Source: Acanthosepion lycidas (Eukaryota > Mollusca > Cephalopoda > Sepiida > Sepiidae). From it: a stretch of 64,000 nucleotides of DNA. The notes under the pieces are model-generated. The model worked only from the letters and a program-made list of their open reading frames with translations, was not told where the DNA came from and did no database searches. The first letter of the stretch is position 1; each line of letters begins with the position of its first letter. The translations under genes were made by a program, and so were the position numbers. Of the stretch, positions 12,975-25,294 are shown piece by piece. Location of the stretch: positions 18,046,827 through 18,110,826 of the forward strand of contig OZ010578.1 in NCBI GenBank assembly GCA_963932145.1. The letters are read 5' to 3'.

Positions 12975-13181
12975 TTGTGTGTATTTGTATGTGCATGGTG
13001 TGTGTATGTGTATCTGTTTGTATGTCTCTCTGTTCATAATTTCGATATGAATATATCTATAGAAAGAAATATAAATAGAAGAAAAAAAAAGACTAGTCCG
13101 TACCAAAGTTTTGCAATGTTTTATAATAATGATATGATAAATTACTTCAGGGGTCGAAACACATAGCTAAAGAAACCTGTT

Positions 13182-13308
<127 letters not shown>

Positions 13309-13849
13309 GTGTGTACGTGAGAATATATTGTATTAAGCAATGCTATATTTTGGGGGCGTTCCATATTATTCATGGAGCTCATGTAAATATAAAAGTATAC
13401 AATGAAATCAATACCCAGCGGTGACTATTTCTTGTGCAAATCGTCGGCCCACATGCGTTGTGTTTTAGCTCGGTTTTTTCTATATGCTGGTCAGTGGTGC
13501 ACTCTCTCTGTGGTAACGTAATTTGTTATTGTAACGTTTGCTTGAGTGGGTAGTGACGACTATGTTTCGTATTATTCTAAGGGGTATTCATTGGGAATAT
13601 TTGTATTTCCGGTTAAAATCTTGTACCGGTTTTATTGTTATGTTTGTTAACCTCATATATATTTATTATTTATTATTCCATAATTTGTTATCGGTTGTCA
13701 TTATCATGTTTATGTGTGAATTCGTGGGTTGTTAATTTATTTATTATTTATTTAATATGTTTACTTATTTATTTGATTTTTATTCAGTTATTTTTTTTAT
13801 CCATTTACTTTAGTTTATTTTTAGTTTTAGAATATAAAGTAACGGATTA

Positions 13850-14945
13850 AATTTTGCTTTCTCATTTTGAGATGTTTTTTGATTGTTTATATTTAGTTGC
13901 ATCTGTTGATCTGAGATAGTAATTTTTGCTATGTTCTCCCTCATAAAATATTTACAGTTTTTAATTTTATTGTTGTAAGCTTATTTTCCATGATGTTTTA
14001 GTGTGGTTAGGCTTTAGTTTTTAATTGTCCAGATATGTTTAGTAAACATGCAGTTGTTCGCGTATTTACTGTTTTAAAATGAGTTTTTGTGTGTGTAGTT
14101 TCTTTGTTTTCATGTTCCTTCTGTTACATCTATGTATATATTTTTTTCGTTATTTGGTGGTTTCAAAGTGACTTGATATATCACATTGTTCTATAAGCAA
14201 TTACCTTTTAAGAGACATTTGATCTTTGCTCAGCAGTTATAAGTGGTTTTGTTTTGTGCGGTTATTTTATTTCTTGTTATTTTACTGCCGTGCTCTTTCA
14301 TTATTTGTATCATTTTCTCGGGGCAACTGGAACTGAATTTTATTGTGTTTTTGTTGAATATCTTGTGTAGAGTGCTTGATGCAGGAAAGTGTTTATGTAT
14401 GAATTTTATGAATATTTTTTCTACATTTGTTTTTTTCTTTTTTAGGTTTTTGTTGTACGGTGCGTTTAATCATATTATGATTACTTTCCCTTTGTCTTTT
14501 TTTGTGTTGTGTATTATGTAGAAGAGTGTTACCAGGAATCAAGTACTTTTCAGGCAGTTTCATAATATTTCTTAGTGTGACTAAATATGGCTTCATATGA
14601 GGAATTGTTGGGAAACTGGCGACATTTATTTCGGTATCTGCTTAAGTATTGATGGCTATGGTTAAAATATGTGTGTATTCAAAATGGTTTGTCTTTAGGC
14701 TTTTCGACATGGTTTATATGTAACATTCTTTGGGTTGAAAGTGACATGTAGGAAACCTATTGCTTGTTAGTTTTTATATCTATGTCGAATTCCATATTTT
14801 TGAAAATATTTACGAATTTTATTTTTTAGTTTGTACCTTTTTCTGTTACAGTTTCTTACGTTTATGAGACCGTCGTCCTTGCAGAGGTCTCTATTGCTTT
14901 TATTCTGTAATCCCTTCAGTCTTAGTGGATTTAGTGCCTTTCCTG
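13850..14945 (-). pseudogene. RT/GIY-YIG retroelement relic, second family (5'-truncated)
   Basis: The minus strand reads through RT fingers/palm remnants (CKDDGLINVRN, matching the LYRDDGL-type catalytic box), KIRKYFQKYGI, a YKP.RK segment, then HFPASSTLHKIFNKNTIKFS, a CLLKGNCL cysteine cluster, NVIYQVTLK and a GIY-YIG-type YIDVTEGT followed by QR and H. This order matches RT proteins with C-terminal GIY-YIG that I associate with cnidarian and mollusc genomes and place near the Penelope-like elements; the family label comes from recall. The frame shifts near 14,520 and 13,900, and TGA stops interrupt positions where the family has W or R. The RT N-terminus is absent: recognisable sequence starts just before the DD box at about 14,945. 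It differs from the relic at 1.5-2.1 kb. Confidence 0.7.
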
Positions 14946-14999
14946 GGGTGAAATTGATTAAAAATTGTGCATTTACATTAACGACAGGATCACTTTAAT

Positions 15000-15031
15000 C
15001 TGATGAAGACCTAATTGAAGAAAAACGTCAC
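15000..15031 (+). other. PLE-type terminal motif
   Basis: CTGATGAAG, a spacer, then AAAACGTCAC. The start matches the hammerhead CUGAUGA strand exactly, but GAAA is replaced by AAAA. Lies at the 5' end of the RT relic but on the opposite strand. Confidence 0.35.
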
Positions 15032-15085
15032 AAGAATCATATTTTTCCACTTTGACATCGATTTACCTAACACTGTTCTGATATA

Positions 15086-15183
15086 TGAGGTTGGTACAAA
15101 ATTGTGACGTAATAATGTCGTTTATTGACGTTAAAATACGTCAAAAACGACATTATTACGTCATTATTTTTGCACCAACCTTA
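15086..15183. mobile_element. palindromic mariner MITE, copy 1
   Basis: A 98 bp near-palindrome bounded by TA. Ends resemble the mariner terminus TTAGGTTGGTGCAAAA (here GAGGTTGGTACAAAA on the left and TTTTTGCACCAACC on the right). The halves pair through gacgtaataatgtcg and cgacattattacgtc. Same family as 42,853-42,953. MADE1, the human Hsmar1-derived MITE, has the same terminus and size class. Confidence 0.85.
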
Positions 15184-15204
15184 TATAAGTCTAATATATT
15201 ATTT

Positions 15205-15263
15205 TATCCTATATATACCCAAAACACGCGCGCGCGCACACACACATATATATATATATATAT
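15205..15263. repeat. (CG)(CA)(TA) dinucleotide patch
   Basis: Mixed alternating purine-pyrimidine run (cgcgcgcgca, then ca and ta). Confidence 0.8.
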
Positions 15264-15864
15264 ATGTGTTTGTGCGCGTGAGGAAACATTTTCAAAAGCT
15301 AAGCCAATCTCGGCAAGTTAGTATTTATTGACTGGTTGATTGATTTAATCTGCAAACGGAAAAATCGAATCAATAATAACAAAATTCAATGAGTCACATT
15401 TATTATTTATTTGTCGCATTTAATATTGATCGGTGCAAGTATTTCGGCGTTCTTTGTGACCGTCGATTCTTTGAATGACGAATAATGAATGTATTCGCAC
15501 GAATAATTTGATTAGTGGCTGCACTTGGAACGGAAGAGGAAGTAGCAGGAAGAGGATGTGTCCAGCGCATGCTTAGTCGTTTCAATGAGTCGCCCAATAC
15601 GTGTAGAACGCAAAATATAATAGAAACAACATTTATGCGTACAAGCTGTTTCTCATTACAAGGATGAAAAACCGGTTCTGATGTGATAAAGACGTAGTAT
15701 AAGGATTTAGATCAAATGATATAGTACTGATTTTAGGCATGTGGTGATATAGAAATAAAGACACAATGAGAGAAAATCACACTCAATTTAAATGGGAAGG
15801 CGTAAATGAAAACATGTAAAACAGAAATAAGATCTGCTGTTGTATCCGGACTAGCACGTTTTCT

Positions 15865-15900
15865 ACGTTTCGACTGTTATATGAACTGAACTTCTTCAGG
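15865..15900 (-). other. PLE-type terminal motif
   Basis: On the minus strand: CCTGAAGAAG, a spacer, then GTCGAAACGT. This CTGAAGAAG...CGAAACG arrangement recurs at several places in the window and resembles pseudo-LTR ends of Penelope-like elements. Confidence 0.45.
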
Positions 15901-16519
15901 TGTGTGTCTTAATATTTCGGGTCGTGTCATGTTTCCTGGAAGTGTGATTTCAATCTCATGCTCTTCTACTAGTAAGAAAATCGTGTTATCTCTTTCAGTG
16001 CAAAAAATAAACAATTGATTGAAAAGTAGATAAGTACGTATCGACACAAAACGTCCGTTCGAAATATAAAGAATAATAAAAAAAATGTAGTAACGTGGAT
16101 TCAATAAGGTTTTAATTCAAAAGGTCAAGAATAAATATCAAAGAAATTTGGAAAATTCAAAATCGGAAACATTGGGAATATAACAACTAAGTTGAAAATG
16201 ATGGTCCCAATAGGAAAACATATACTAATGATAATCTATCTAAGAAGACATGCAGAGATGGCAACTCGTATTCGGTGATGCCGGTCTACTAGGGCGACTT
16301 GTTGAAGACGCTTATTCAGGCACGTTTGTGTTTATTCAGCATCTATAGAACCCAACTGTGGTTTATACTGCGAACTATGCTGAGCATACCTTAGTTACAG
16401 TTTACTGGAAAGATCCTGTCATCTAGCATTACCAACAATTTGAAAAAGGCCAACATGATCTGTAGATACGTACTAACACAGCTACCCATCTCTGTCTACC
16501 TAATATCACTCACAAAGCT
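15901..16519. other. anonymous non-coding DNA
   Basis: 16,255-16,510 is less AT-rich than its surroundings but has no open frame or recognised repeat. Confidence 0.4.
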
Positions 16520-16672
16520 TGGTATGTTTTTTCAGTCTCCGGCACGCTGAGATCGACTCCTCCAGTCCGATAACTTCATAAAATCTCCTTCCTGACAAAT
16601 CGACCTTGGTGAGATTCAAAACCGGGTCTCATGGTCAGAATGCGAACGTTCTAACCATTCGGGCGTTTTCCC
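16520..16672 (-). mobile_element. tRNA-derived SINE
   Basis: On the minus strand the head starts at about 16,672 with an A-box-like ATGGTTAGAACGTT and a B-box-like GGTTTTGAATCTC about 45 bp later, the internal Pol III promoter layout of tRNA-derived SINEs. A ~70 bp body follows. The B box has drifted from GGTTCGAATCC, so it is an old copy. Confidence 0.65.
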
Positions 16673-17117
16673 ACTAAATACGTATATAGCAACAAAAAGA
16701 ATCACTTTTGAAATTTTTTTATATGTGGAGGAGATAATAAATAAACAAGCAGATATTACATGAAATTTGCTTCCTCCAAAAAATTGGATCATATGAATGA
16801 ATTTCACATACAATCGGAGTAAATCGTTTTTGAATCGTCACACTACCCAACTTGAGTACGATAATAAAATAACTTTACTTGAATGATCCTATGTGTTTTG
16901 AATTTCTGTAATATTATGGACATGTAGAACATCTTACAGCCATCTGCTACTTATAATCTTATAATCCCCACTCGAAACATTATCTCAGGACATTTGTATG
17001 GACAGGTTCTTTTTCCTTCCATTGTTTACAAATTGTTCTATACATTTTTTTAAAATTTCTAAAAAAATATTCAAACTCGCACCAGTTATTTCGATTATGT
17101 TACGCTTATTCATGCAA

Positions 17118-17121
<4 letters not shown>

Positions 17122-17172
<51 letters not shown>
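17122..17172. repeat. (ATT)n microsatellite
   Basis: About 17 ATT units, directly visible. Confidence 0.95.
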
Positions 17173-17316
17173 GTTGATTTTTTGAGTGTTTGCATCATCA
17201 TTATCATCATAATTATAATCATCAATATTCTCACGATTACTTCAATCGTCGGGGAGATTTAACAGCTGACGGAACAGACCGTTTCCTCCAGGATGATATA
17301 TTGATGGTAGCTTTCA

Positions 17317-17660
17317 GCAGTCCCAGCATTGTCACTTCGGTCTCTTCTTCGATGTTGTCTGATCAATCGCTTGCATGATGGTCTTGCAAGAGATTGTTAT
17401 ATCATGCGACTTGGCGAAACCCTGTCATATTCAACAGTCCGTTTAATAGTGACACTGAGAGATTCCTGTCGGCCCAATAGACTTTTGAGCAGTCCCAGCA
17501 TTGTCACTTCGGTCTCTTCTTCGATGTTGTCTGATCAATCGCTTGCATGATGGTCTTGCAAGAGATTGTTATATCATGCGACTTGGCGAAACCCTGTCAT
17601 ATTCAACAGTCCGTTTAATAGTGACACTGAGAGATTCCTGTCGGCCCAATAGACTTTTGA
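17317..17660. repeat. apparently perfect 172 bp tandem duplication
   Basis: 17,317-17,488 and 17,489-17,660 read identically base for base, both starting gcagtcccagcattgtcac and ending cccaatagacttttga. The unit is GC-richer than its surroundings. On the minus strand the second copy continues from an open frame (17,574-17,786) containing MYGAMSKVYWADRNLS and VSLLNGLLNMTGF, which I do not recognise; it may be a fragment of a retroelement or a retrocopied gene. Identity implies a very recent event or an assembly artefact. Confidence 0.9.
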
Positions 17661-17786
17661 CATTGCTCCGTACATGGTGATTGGTTTTGTGCTCCCAGCA
17701 GGAGATGAGGAAGTGCCTTCCTTGGACTTTTTTTTTCCGAACACGTGGATATTTTTTTCTGTTTTATCCAGGTGTGCCAAAGTCAC
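17574..17786 (-). pseudogene. unidentified coding-like fragment
   Basis: A 70-codon open frame of normal amino-acid composition, unlike the low-complexity frames elsewhere. It starts with TLAHLDKTEK and ends at a stop after GFRQVA; past the stop the same frame continues YNNLLQDHHASD. It overlaps the 172 bp duplication. I do not know the family; no domain or catalytic motif is visible. Confidence 0.3.
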
Positions 17787-20154
17787 ACACCCTTTAGAGG
17801 ATGATGGACACGACCAGTCATCTACAACAGATCAATAAAGTAAATAACACGTTCTTATGGAGTAGACTTCTTGGTATTCCAGGGATTTGTTTTCAGCGGT
17901 TGTTTCTTTTATATGTTCCAGATTTGTCTTTATGTTCATTGTTATTCAATATTTTGGGATCAGTATCAATGATCCGATATTTAATACAGCTGTCACCTGA
18001 AAAAAATCAAGATATTTCATATAGCATTTAATTTCTGTCATGCTCGTAACTAATGGCAAACGCATCTGTTTTGCATGCTTTATTTCTTTTCTTCATCCTC
18101 CTTGTTTTTATATTTATTTTTTTTTATTTAATTCAGTTTCTAAGCTCCTGTAAACCTGCAAATAAATACATACAAACAATATTTAAAAAAAAAAGCATCA
18201 ATCAGTTTCCTTTACCTGAAATAAATTAGGATATTTCCGAGTAGAATGCACTTGAGTAACTTATATTTTATCATTAAGTAAAGACCAATTCTAATGAATT
18301 TTTATGGTTTAAGTTTAAATATTCGAAAAACCGGAACTATAAATTTGCAAGTATATTCTTATGAAAAGTGCAGGAATATGTAAAATTCCCCTTTCAGAAG
18401 TTTTCTCAAATGTTGTTTTCATAAATCGAGATTTATATTTGGTGTGACATTTTTTCACTGATGGTCGGGTAACCACATAATAAAGATGGAAAATAAACAC
18501 AATGAAACAATTAAGCACGAATCTAAAAAAACTACTGAGTTGAAATAAAAACATTAAAAGTCTACTTTTTTTTCCAAATACATACAGATATATGTGTATA
18601 GAGACGCGAGAGAAATAGCGTAAGTGTGTAAGATTATTATCTTGAAGGTCATCGAAATAAAGAGACGTAAAATTTATTTTTTCATCAATATGTTTTTCTA
18701 TTACCAATTCTGTGTGGGCATGCCTCCTTGCACATGTGTGCACGCATGCGCATTGAATAGGAAAATAGCCAATTATTTTTTCTCAGTATTTTATTGACTA
18801 CTTTTATTCATATTTTGAATGTTTTCTTACAATTTGACAACTAATTTGAATGGAAATTTCCAGGGTAAAAAACAGTTAAATATTCTCTCGCAAAAACGAA
18901 AGATAAATTTGCAATAATGCAAAGAAATATGTGCATTCATATATATGTATAGGGTGTGTACGCTGAGATTTTTTGTTAGTCATCTACACGATTTGTTGAA
19001 AAAATATATCATTATCGCAGGCATTCAGCTACCAAGGAAAACTTTTTAGGAAAATAAAGTTTAGACTCTCTTATAATTTCACGTCTCTATTTTTCTCGTG
19101 ATTTCTCAAGATTTATTTTAACATTCTTTGCATTAGTACCCAAAATTGGGACTATGGAAACCTTCATATTTTGTGAAAGAAAAACAAATATACGTTACTA
19201 TCATATGCAGTGTTAAGCAAAGAAATCATATGAAATATATTTCTACATAATATAAGAATTTAAAGTAAATAATTAAAAGAAAAAACGAATGATATATAAG
19301 AAAATAATCATGGGAATAAGAAAAACAGAAAACGTCTTTTTTTTAAATTTGGAAACAAGTAAAGACAGAGAAATAATTGTATGCAAGAAATTAAAAAAAA
19401 AACATCGATCGTATTATTGTCTATTTAATTTTTACATGTATTTTTCATTATTAATCAGGAAAATTTAACGTCATATAGGCTTAGACATGTTTAAGAAATT
19501 CTGAGATGCTATTTAAAGGTTGACAATAGAAGGATCAGCTTTTACATTTTTATTTTTCTCTATGAAAGATAATTACAGAAAACTGGTTTACTCAGGATCT
19601 CACGTAGCTAATCTCATTAGAAGTTATTATATTATGTTAGATAAATATTTTCATGATATCTTTGAAGAAAAAAAAATAGATGAAAAGATTCGTGACTTTC
19701 TTAGGGAATCTTTTTTTTTAGATTTAAAAATAATCATCGTTAAAAGGTATTTCATACCGATTTCCTACCATTGTCCTGGACGTGATGTATTGTAGGCAAA
19801 TAATGCTAAGTTGCGAGGTATAAGAAGAGCTTTATTTCCCAAGGATAGATTTATTTTTATTACCATTATATAAGTGATTACCTGCACAATGTAGAAGTTA
19901 TTTCTAACGTATTCAAGTAGATTATCACACTTCTATATTTTGAATGAATTTTGGGTCAAGCACAGGTATGAACACACATAAATCGAAAACGGACAATATT
20001 TTCCAACCGCTTGTAAAAAAACGTAATATTAAATACTTTTAATTTTCTTGTAGGGGAATTCTTTGAGAGAAAAGATTCTCCCTAACCAAATTCGGAACAT
20101 TTTCCCAATCTCTGAATAATTCCGACAAATTGTCGGACAATAAAGATTTGTATA
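17787..20154. other. anonymous AT-rich non-coding DNA
   Basis: A 142-codon minus-strand frame at 18,315-18,743 has a hydrophobic/basic composition typical of AT-rich non-coding DNA and no domain. I do not call it a gene. Confidence 0.45.
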
Positions 20155-20530
20155 TAGACACGGCCATATCACGTCGAAACACGGGCTGTCGTACAATCAT
20201 CGAAGTTAAGAAACGTCGATCCTGGTCAGTATTTAGATGATCGACCACTTGGAAAAAAAAGTTGCTGTAAGCATCGATGTGTGGATGGTGTAATGGACAG
20301 CCGCTCAGAATTAGACATCAGAGGGCCGTGTGTTCTAATTCATATTCGGTTCGTTCATGCATAAATATCCTTGCGAAAGGTATGAATCCACGTATTCTTT
20401 TCCCAGCTGTTGGTTAATTATTATGACCTGTATCAGTAAATAATTATTCTTAAAATCCAAAAATAATTTCTGGTTTAAAATATTCTGAAAATTGTTTATA
20501 CCCCCTATAAAATAAATCAATCATCCAATC
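20155..20530 (+). mobile_element. chimeric 5S rRNA-tRNA SINE, copy 1
   Basis: 20,155-20,272 aligns with almost the whole of a metazoan 5S rRNA: ggccatatcacgtcgaaac, then atcatcgaagttaagaaacg, cctggtcagta, agatgatcgaccacttgg and a final gttgctgtaagca. These cover the box A, intermediate element and box C promoter region. Directly after it, 20,283-20,345 is tRNA-like, with A-box-like ATGGTGTAATGGACAGCCG and B-box-like TGTGTTCTAATTC. A ~180 bp tail follows. 47,660-48,045 has the same architecture, so the join is a family property rather than chance adjacency. Confidence 0.75.
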
Positions 20531-21172
20531 AATACAGACACTGAAACATTCAGATGCATTCGTTTACGTGAAACATGATTTTCAAGTCTTAGTTATAATA
20601 TTTAGTAAATTTACTAAAAGAAAACATGATTTTTTATTTTGTAAATCATTTTTCACATATACCAATTTATAAATGAATATTTCCTTTCATAAATAGATAT
20701 TTACCTAAGTTAATCGTTGAAGCCTACTTTTAATTAAGTTTTACATATACGTTGTACTTTTAACAAAATTATACAATTCCATAAAGAAATGTTAGACATT
20801 TTGTGTTTAGCTTCAGAAGTTTACTCCAAATCAAATATATAGATACATATAATGAATAACATATTGAATATCTATAAGAAGAAACATTTTTTTCGAATAC
20901 GAAAGTTACATGTTGGAATATATCCAAAATATTTAGAATATGAATGTATACGTATAAATCTATACATAGTTTATAATAAAAACAAATAAAGGCGTTAAAA
21001 GAACACTGATCGCTGTGATATAAAAATATATATACATGCGGAACCAATATGAGGTATCAATGGCTTTCTGTGACTTAAAGATTCCCTTGAAACGCCTAAC
21101 GATTGTGTGAGAAGGGGGCAAATATCGAGTTGTTGACATGAAACAGAAATTAAATAATATCTGATCAGGGCA

Positions 21173-21173
<1 letters not shown>

Positions 21174-21269
<96 letters not shown>

Positions 21270-21300
21270 GCAGAAGCACACAGACACACACACACACATA
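21174..21300. repeat. (AT)n-(CA)n microsatellite
   Basis: About 90 bp (AT)n followed by a short CA-rich stretch; borders the hairpin repeat. Confidence 0.95.
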
Positions 21301-21301
21301 T

Positions 21302-21439
21302 ATATGAAGAAATATAGTCTTAAGGTGTGCTATATTTATGGGATAAAGTGCTCAATATCAGAGATAGAGCGTGTGTAAATATAAAAGTGAACATAGAAGT
21401 TAACAATTCTAAGTGTTAACTTCTATGTTCACTTTTATA

Positions 21440-21440
<1 letters not shown>
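21302..21440. repeat. hairpin-ended dispersed repeat, copy 1
   Basis: A ~139 bp unit flanked by (AT)n on both sides. It begins gaagaaatatagtcttaagg and ends in a perfect inverted repeat: arms 21,379-21,405 and 21,414-21,440 (27 bp each), 8-base loop. Same family as 58,318-58,470. Confidence 0.85.
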
Positions 21441-21481
<41 letters not shown>

Positions 21482-22925
21482 GATGTAGAAAGATAGGAAA
21501 TCGTTAATTCTCACATATTAGCACAGAGGGACATTGGCACGTGCAACACAAACGTATCTGAACATAACATGCCCTTTACGAAGATACATTCACATATATG
21601 TTTGCATACCTGCGTCAGCGTGTTTGCCACCATTAGTCTGGGGGTGTTTGTGCATCCTATAAAAATACATATTCTAAAATGACATTGTCCAAATGTTGTT
21701 TGGTTTATTAAAAATACCTGTAATATCATTTTCATATTAAGAGATATAAAACTTAGTTGAAATTCCAATTGGAATACATGCAATTAATCAATATTATGCA
21801 GTTAAATTAGACACGTCAAAACTGGAGTTAAACTCATAATATTTCTTTAGACTGACTGGAAGGAGAATGTATAAATAATGAACAGATTTAAATAAGTATA
21901 TTTATTTTTTTCTTAAAAATATCCACCCAAGCCAAGGCCCATCCGAGGTGTAAGGTTACTGTCTGGAGTTATAGCGGCGTAGGAAAGGGCAAGCGTTGAG
22001 AATATAGAGTTTTAGTAGACTTTAAGAGGTACCAGAAACCTAGCCCTGGACAAGAAACAAAGATAAACATCTTCTCCTGCGTAGGAATCTACAGTCAACC
22101 ATTAGGCATACTCCTTTTGGCAGTCATACAGATTATGTCAACAAGAGGCAAACATTGATATAGTGAATATCTTTCAATAAATTTACTCACGAGAATGAAA
22201 CGCAGTTAAATATATAAAGTTCAAGTTTATTTATCCAACTCATGATCCGATCTTCGTTGGCCAACGTTGCTTTATTCGAAATCTTTTGTGTGTGTTTGCA
22301 GTGAATGTAAAAAAAAAGTTTCAAATATAATATAATTATCAAATCTACGCGTCATCTTCCTTGGCGGGGTACCCGTAAATTTGGCTTATTTGATATTAAG
22401 TTGAAAGAAAGTGAACGCGTTGTTCTTTTGATCAATTGTTAATGGGAATCTCATTGATTCGAAGTGCAAAATGCATTTTAAAGCCAGGGAGACAATGTAT
22501 ATGTTATTGTTATTTGGGGAGAACTAGACGCGTTACTGATTTGAATAAGTCACGCTATCGATGCCCACTCTGAGAATTTATTAAATCTCAATAATATGCG
22601 TGAAATTGATAATAGGAAACAGACACAAGGTTCATAAAAGGACAATTTCCAAATTTCAGTCGATTGCTGTGAATCAGTTTTCATGTACGATATCAATTTC
22701 TGTATGAATTATATTATGATAAATGTGAAAAAAAGTTCCTATGGATTAAGTTGTATATAGAAAATACAAAACTGATATGAACGATGTTAAAACATCAGAA
22801 GGCGATAAATACAGTTATTTTCGATAAAAAAAACAACAATTCTATAGATACGAATAACAAGTCGATGTTATTTTCACAGGAAGTCTTGTAAAGACTAGGT
22901 ATTATGATGTTTAAATCTAGATAAT
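21441..22925. other. anonymous non-coding DNA
   Basis: Starts with a short (AT)/(GATA) run. 21,930-22,120 is less AT-rich but has no open frame or splice-site pair I would defend. Confidence 0.45.
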
Positions 22926-23560
22926 CGGGAAAATGTTGATGCGGACGTCGAGGCAATGGTGTATGTTACTCGATACAGTAGAAAAATGTTAGTGTTTAGT
23001 GAGACCGTCTGGAAAATATTAGATTTCAGTTCAATGAATTTTATGAAATTGTTAGTCTACAACGGAAGATAGTCGGGAAAATGTTAGAGTTCAAATCAAG
23101 ACAATCGTAAAAGGTACTTGGCTGCAGCAAGGTACACTCGGGAAGATGCTTGTATTTATAATGAGGTTTCTGAATAAATATCGGTGTGCAGTTTCATAGA
23201 GTCTGTAAAATTCTAATGTGCAACTCCAGCTAGTCGGGAATATAGTCAGTTTTAGCTTGATACAATAGAGAAACTATTACAACAACGACCATTAATTTGG
23301 AAAATATGTTGGTTTTCACATTCAACACAGTTTGCAAAATGTTACTTTTTAAATTAAGAAGTCTGTAATATGTGAAAAAGCCGTCAAGACACCTGGCTAT
23401 ATGTTGGTGTTCAATTCGAGTCACTTGTCAGAAAATTAGTGTTGCCGATTAAACATTTGGGGAAAATGAGAATGTACACAATGGCGATATAAGGAAGGGA
23501 TTTTCTTTTCAGCACGAGACCAGAGCGGGAAAATAGTTCTAACTATATCGGCGTGTGGAA
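22926..23560. repeat. ancient degenerate ~32 bp minisatellite
   Basis: A phrase close to tcgggaaaatgttagtgttc recurs at intervals of about 30-33 bp. Clear units start near 22,926, 23,009, 23,074, 23,139, 23,203, 23,234, 23,297, 23,363, 23,393 and 23,526, with weaker ones between, giving roughly 18 copies. Individual units are heavily mutated, so only the spacing makes the array visible. Confidence 0.6.
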
Positions 23561-25294
23561 TTGAGAGCTCATTGTTAGGTTGTAATACATATGTTTATAA
23601 TTTATTTTGAAGGTCGATTTAATGTCTTCCATAACAATTTACAGAAATGAAAGTATAACAAATGATAATTTAATAACAACAGTTTTGTCGTGATATTCAA
23701 ACATCTAACAATGAAATAATGTCATTTCTAATAAACGTATGTACTTCTTCTGATCTATTCATCAGCTATAATAAGGTTTTATCCAGACGGAAGGGATCAG
23801 TTTGGGATGTGTTGATAACTGTTCTTGTTATTGCAAATATATTTCCAGCTAATATAGATGAGAATTAATATACTATGGAGAGATTTAATATATTGTTTCA
23901 CAGAATTCATCAGTTTCATAGTCATTTTAAATGCTTTGTTGTTAGCGTTTGCAGCAGCAAACCTGCATATCAAATGTAAGATACTTTTCTAGAGAACTAA
24001 TGACATAGAGACGCCGTGGTATTATTATGGTGAATCCATCAGGTTGGAAGCTAAATTCCAATGTTATTCTCATGGACTTTGCCTGAAAAGGGCTCATGAG
24101 GATCAACTTAAACATTTCTATAACTACACCACAATACGAGGAAGAGATTTGAGTGTACCAATGCGAATGGATAAGTTAATGAATCTTCTCAAAATTATAG
24201 ATATTAGGGCTAATATTTTTTCTTGAATTCTATCAAGCAAGCAAAACAGGTTCGTTACGAACGCATTCTTTCACTCCGTTTAGTTACAATTTACAATATG
24301 TTAGTTGTCTGTATGGCGTTCATAATACAAGGTTAGAAGTCAGGAATTGGCAAGATACGTGAGAAGATACATTTTGGCAAGTCAGATTCATTTCCGTTTC
24401 TACATCGTTAGCTAGATTGTGTCGACTTGAAGTAACTCCTGATTGAATTCGTTATAATAAAAGATTGAAAACTGAATTCTATATTTCCTCTCTATATACG
24501 TCTTTTTTAAATATGCCAATCCCTTTCTCCCTCTTTCTATCATTCACTCATTCGCATATTTACATAGAACAAAACACATTTTGCTTAACATCGCAGCTAT
24601 ATATGAACAGACAACACTACATGCAGGATTAGAGGTAGGCGGCATATCATAATTTGCTATCGTATCAGATCAAATGAGAAGTACATCGGCTACATTAACG
24701 AACGATTTGTAACTAATGATCCTACAACTGGAGGCGTCCAGTATATATTTTCCAAACTTAATTTAGTCTCCCATAGGAACAGAAAAAGCTGGCATCCGGG
24801 AGCCAACATACAAATCAACTAAATGATCTGCAAATATTATTTAACTATAATCACTTTACAGTAAGTGACACATATCTTTTGTTAGCATTATTCTGCATAA
24901 AGTGAAAAAAAATTGCGTGAAAATGGAAATGGATTTTTTTTAAAAAGATATTCGTTTGTAAAAATGACTAAGGATTAAATTTTTATTGTTTAGATTGAAT
25001 CTACTGGAATCTTTTGATAAGGAAACGCTATTCTTGACTATAAATGTAAAACAATGTAATTATTAGGGCGTTTTAATACTACAGCGGAGACACCAATATG
25101 GACAGTGCCACCGAATAGGAAATCGATGAATTTGTGAAATGTGCGGATCTATCTCTTCTCCCTCAGCTATGGGTTAAATAGCAGTGTAAACTATTTTATA
25201 TAGTCATGGTTCAATATCGAACTATGAAAGGAAAAACTCTGAATTTAAAGCGGTACCTGCTCTTGACGATTCCATATATATATATATATATATA
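23561..25294. other. anonymous non-coding DNA
   Basis: A possible SINE-body scrap at 25,140-25,200 (ccctcagctatgggttaa) and a short (AT)n at 25,274-25,294. No gene-like frame. Confidence 0.4.

Noticed and set aside
16600..16672. A functional tRNA gene
   Set aside because: The B box is mutated, an acceptor stem cannot be formed, and a SINE body follows.
18315..18743. 142-codon minus-strand open frame
   Set aside because: Composition is what AT-rich non-coding DNA yields (F, I, Y, K, S). No domain, no coding context, no splice or promoter signal.
20155..20272. A genuine 5S rRNA gene
   Set aside because: Many substitutions across conserved loops, fused to a tRNA-like segment and SINE tail, and the same arrangement recurs at 47.66 kb. 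It is a SINE head.
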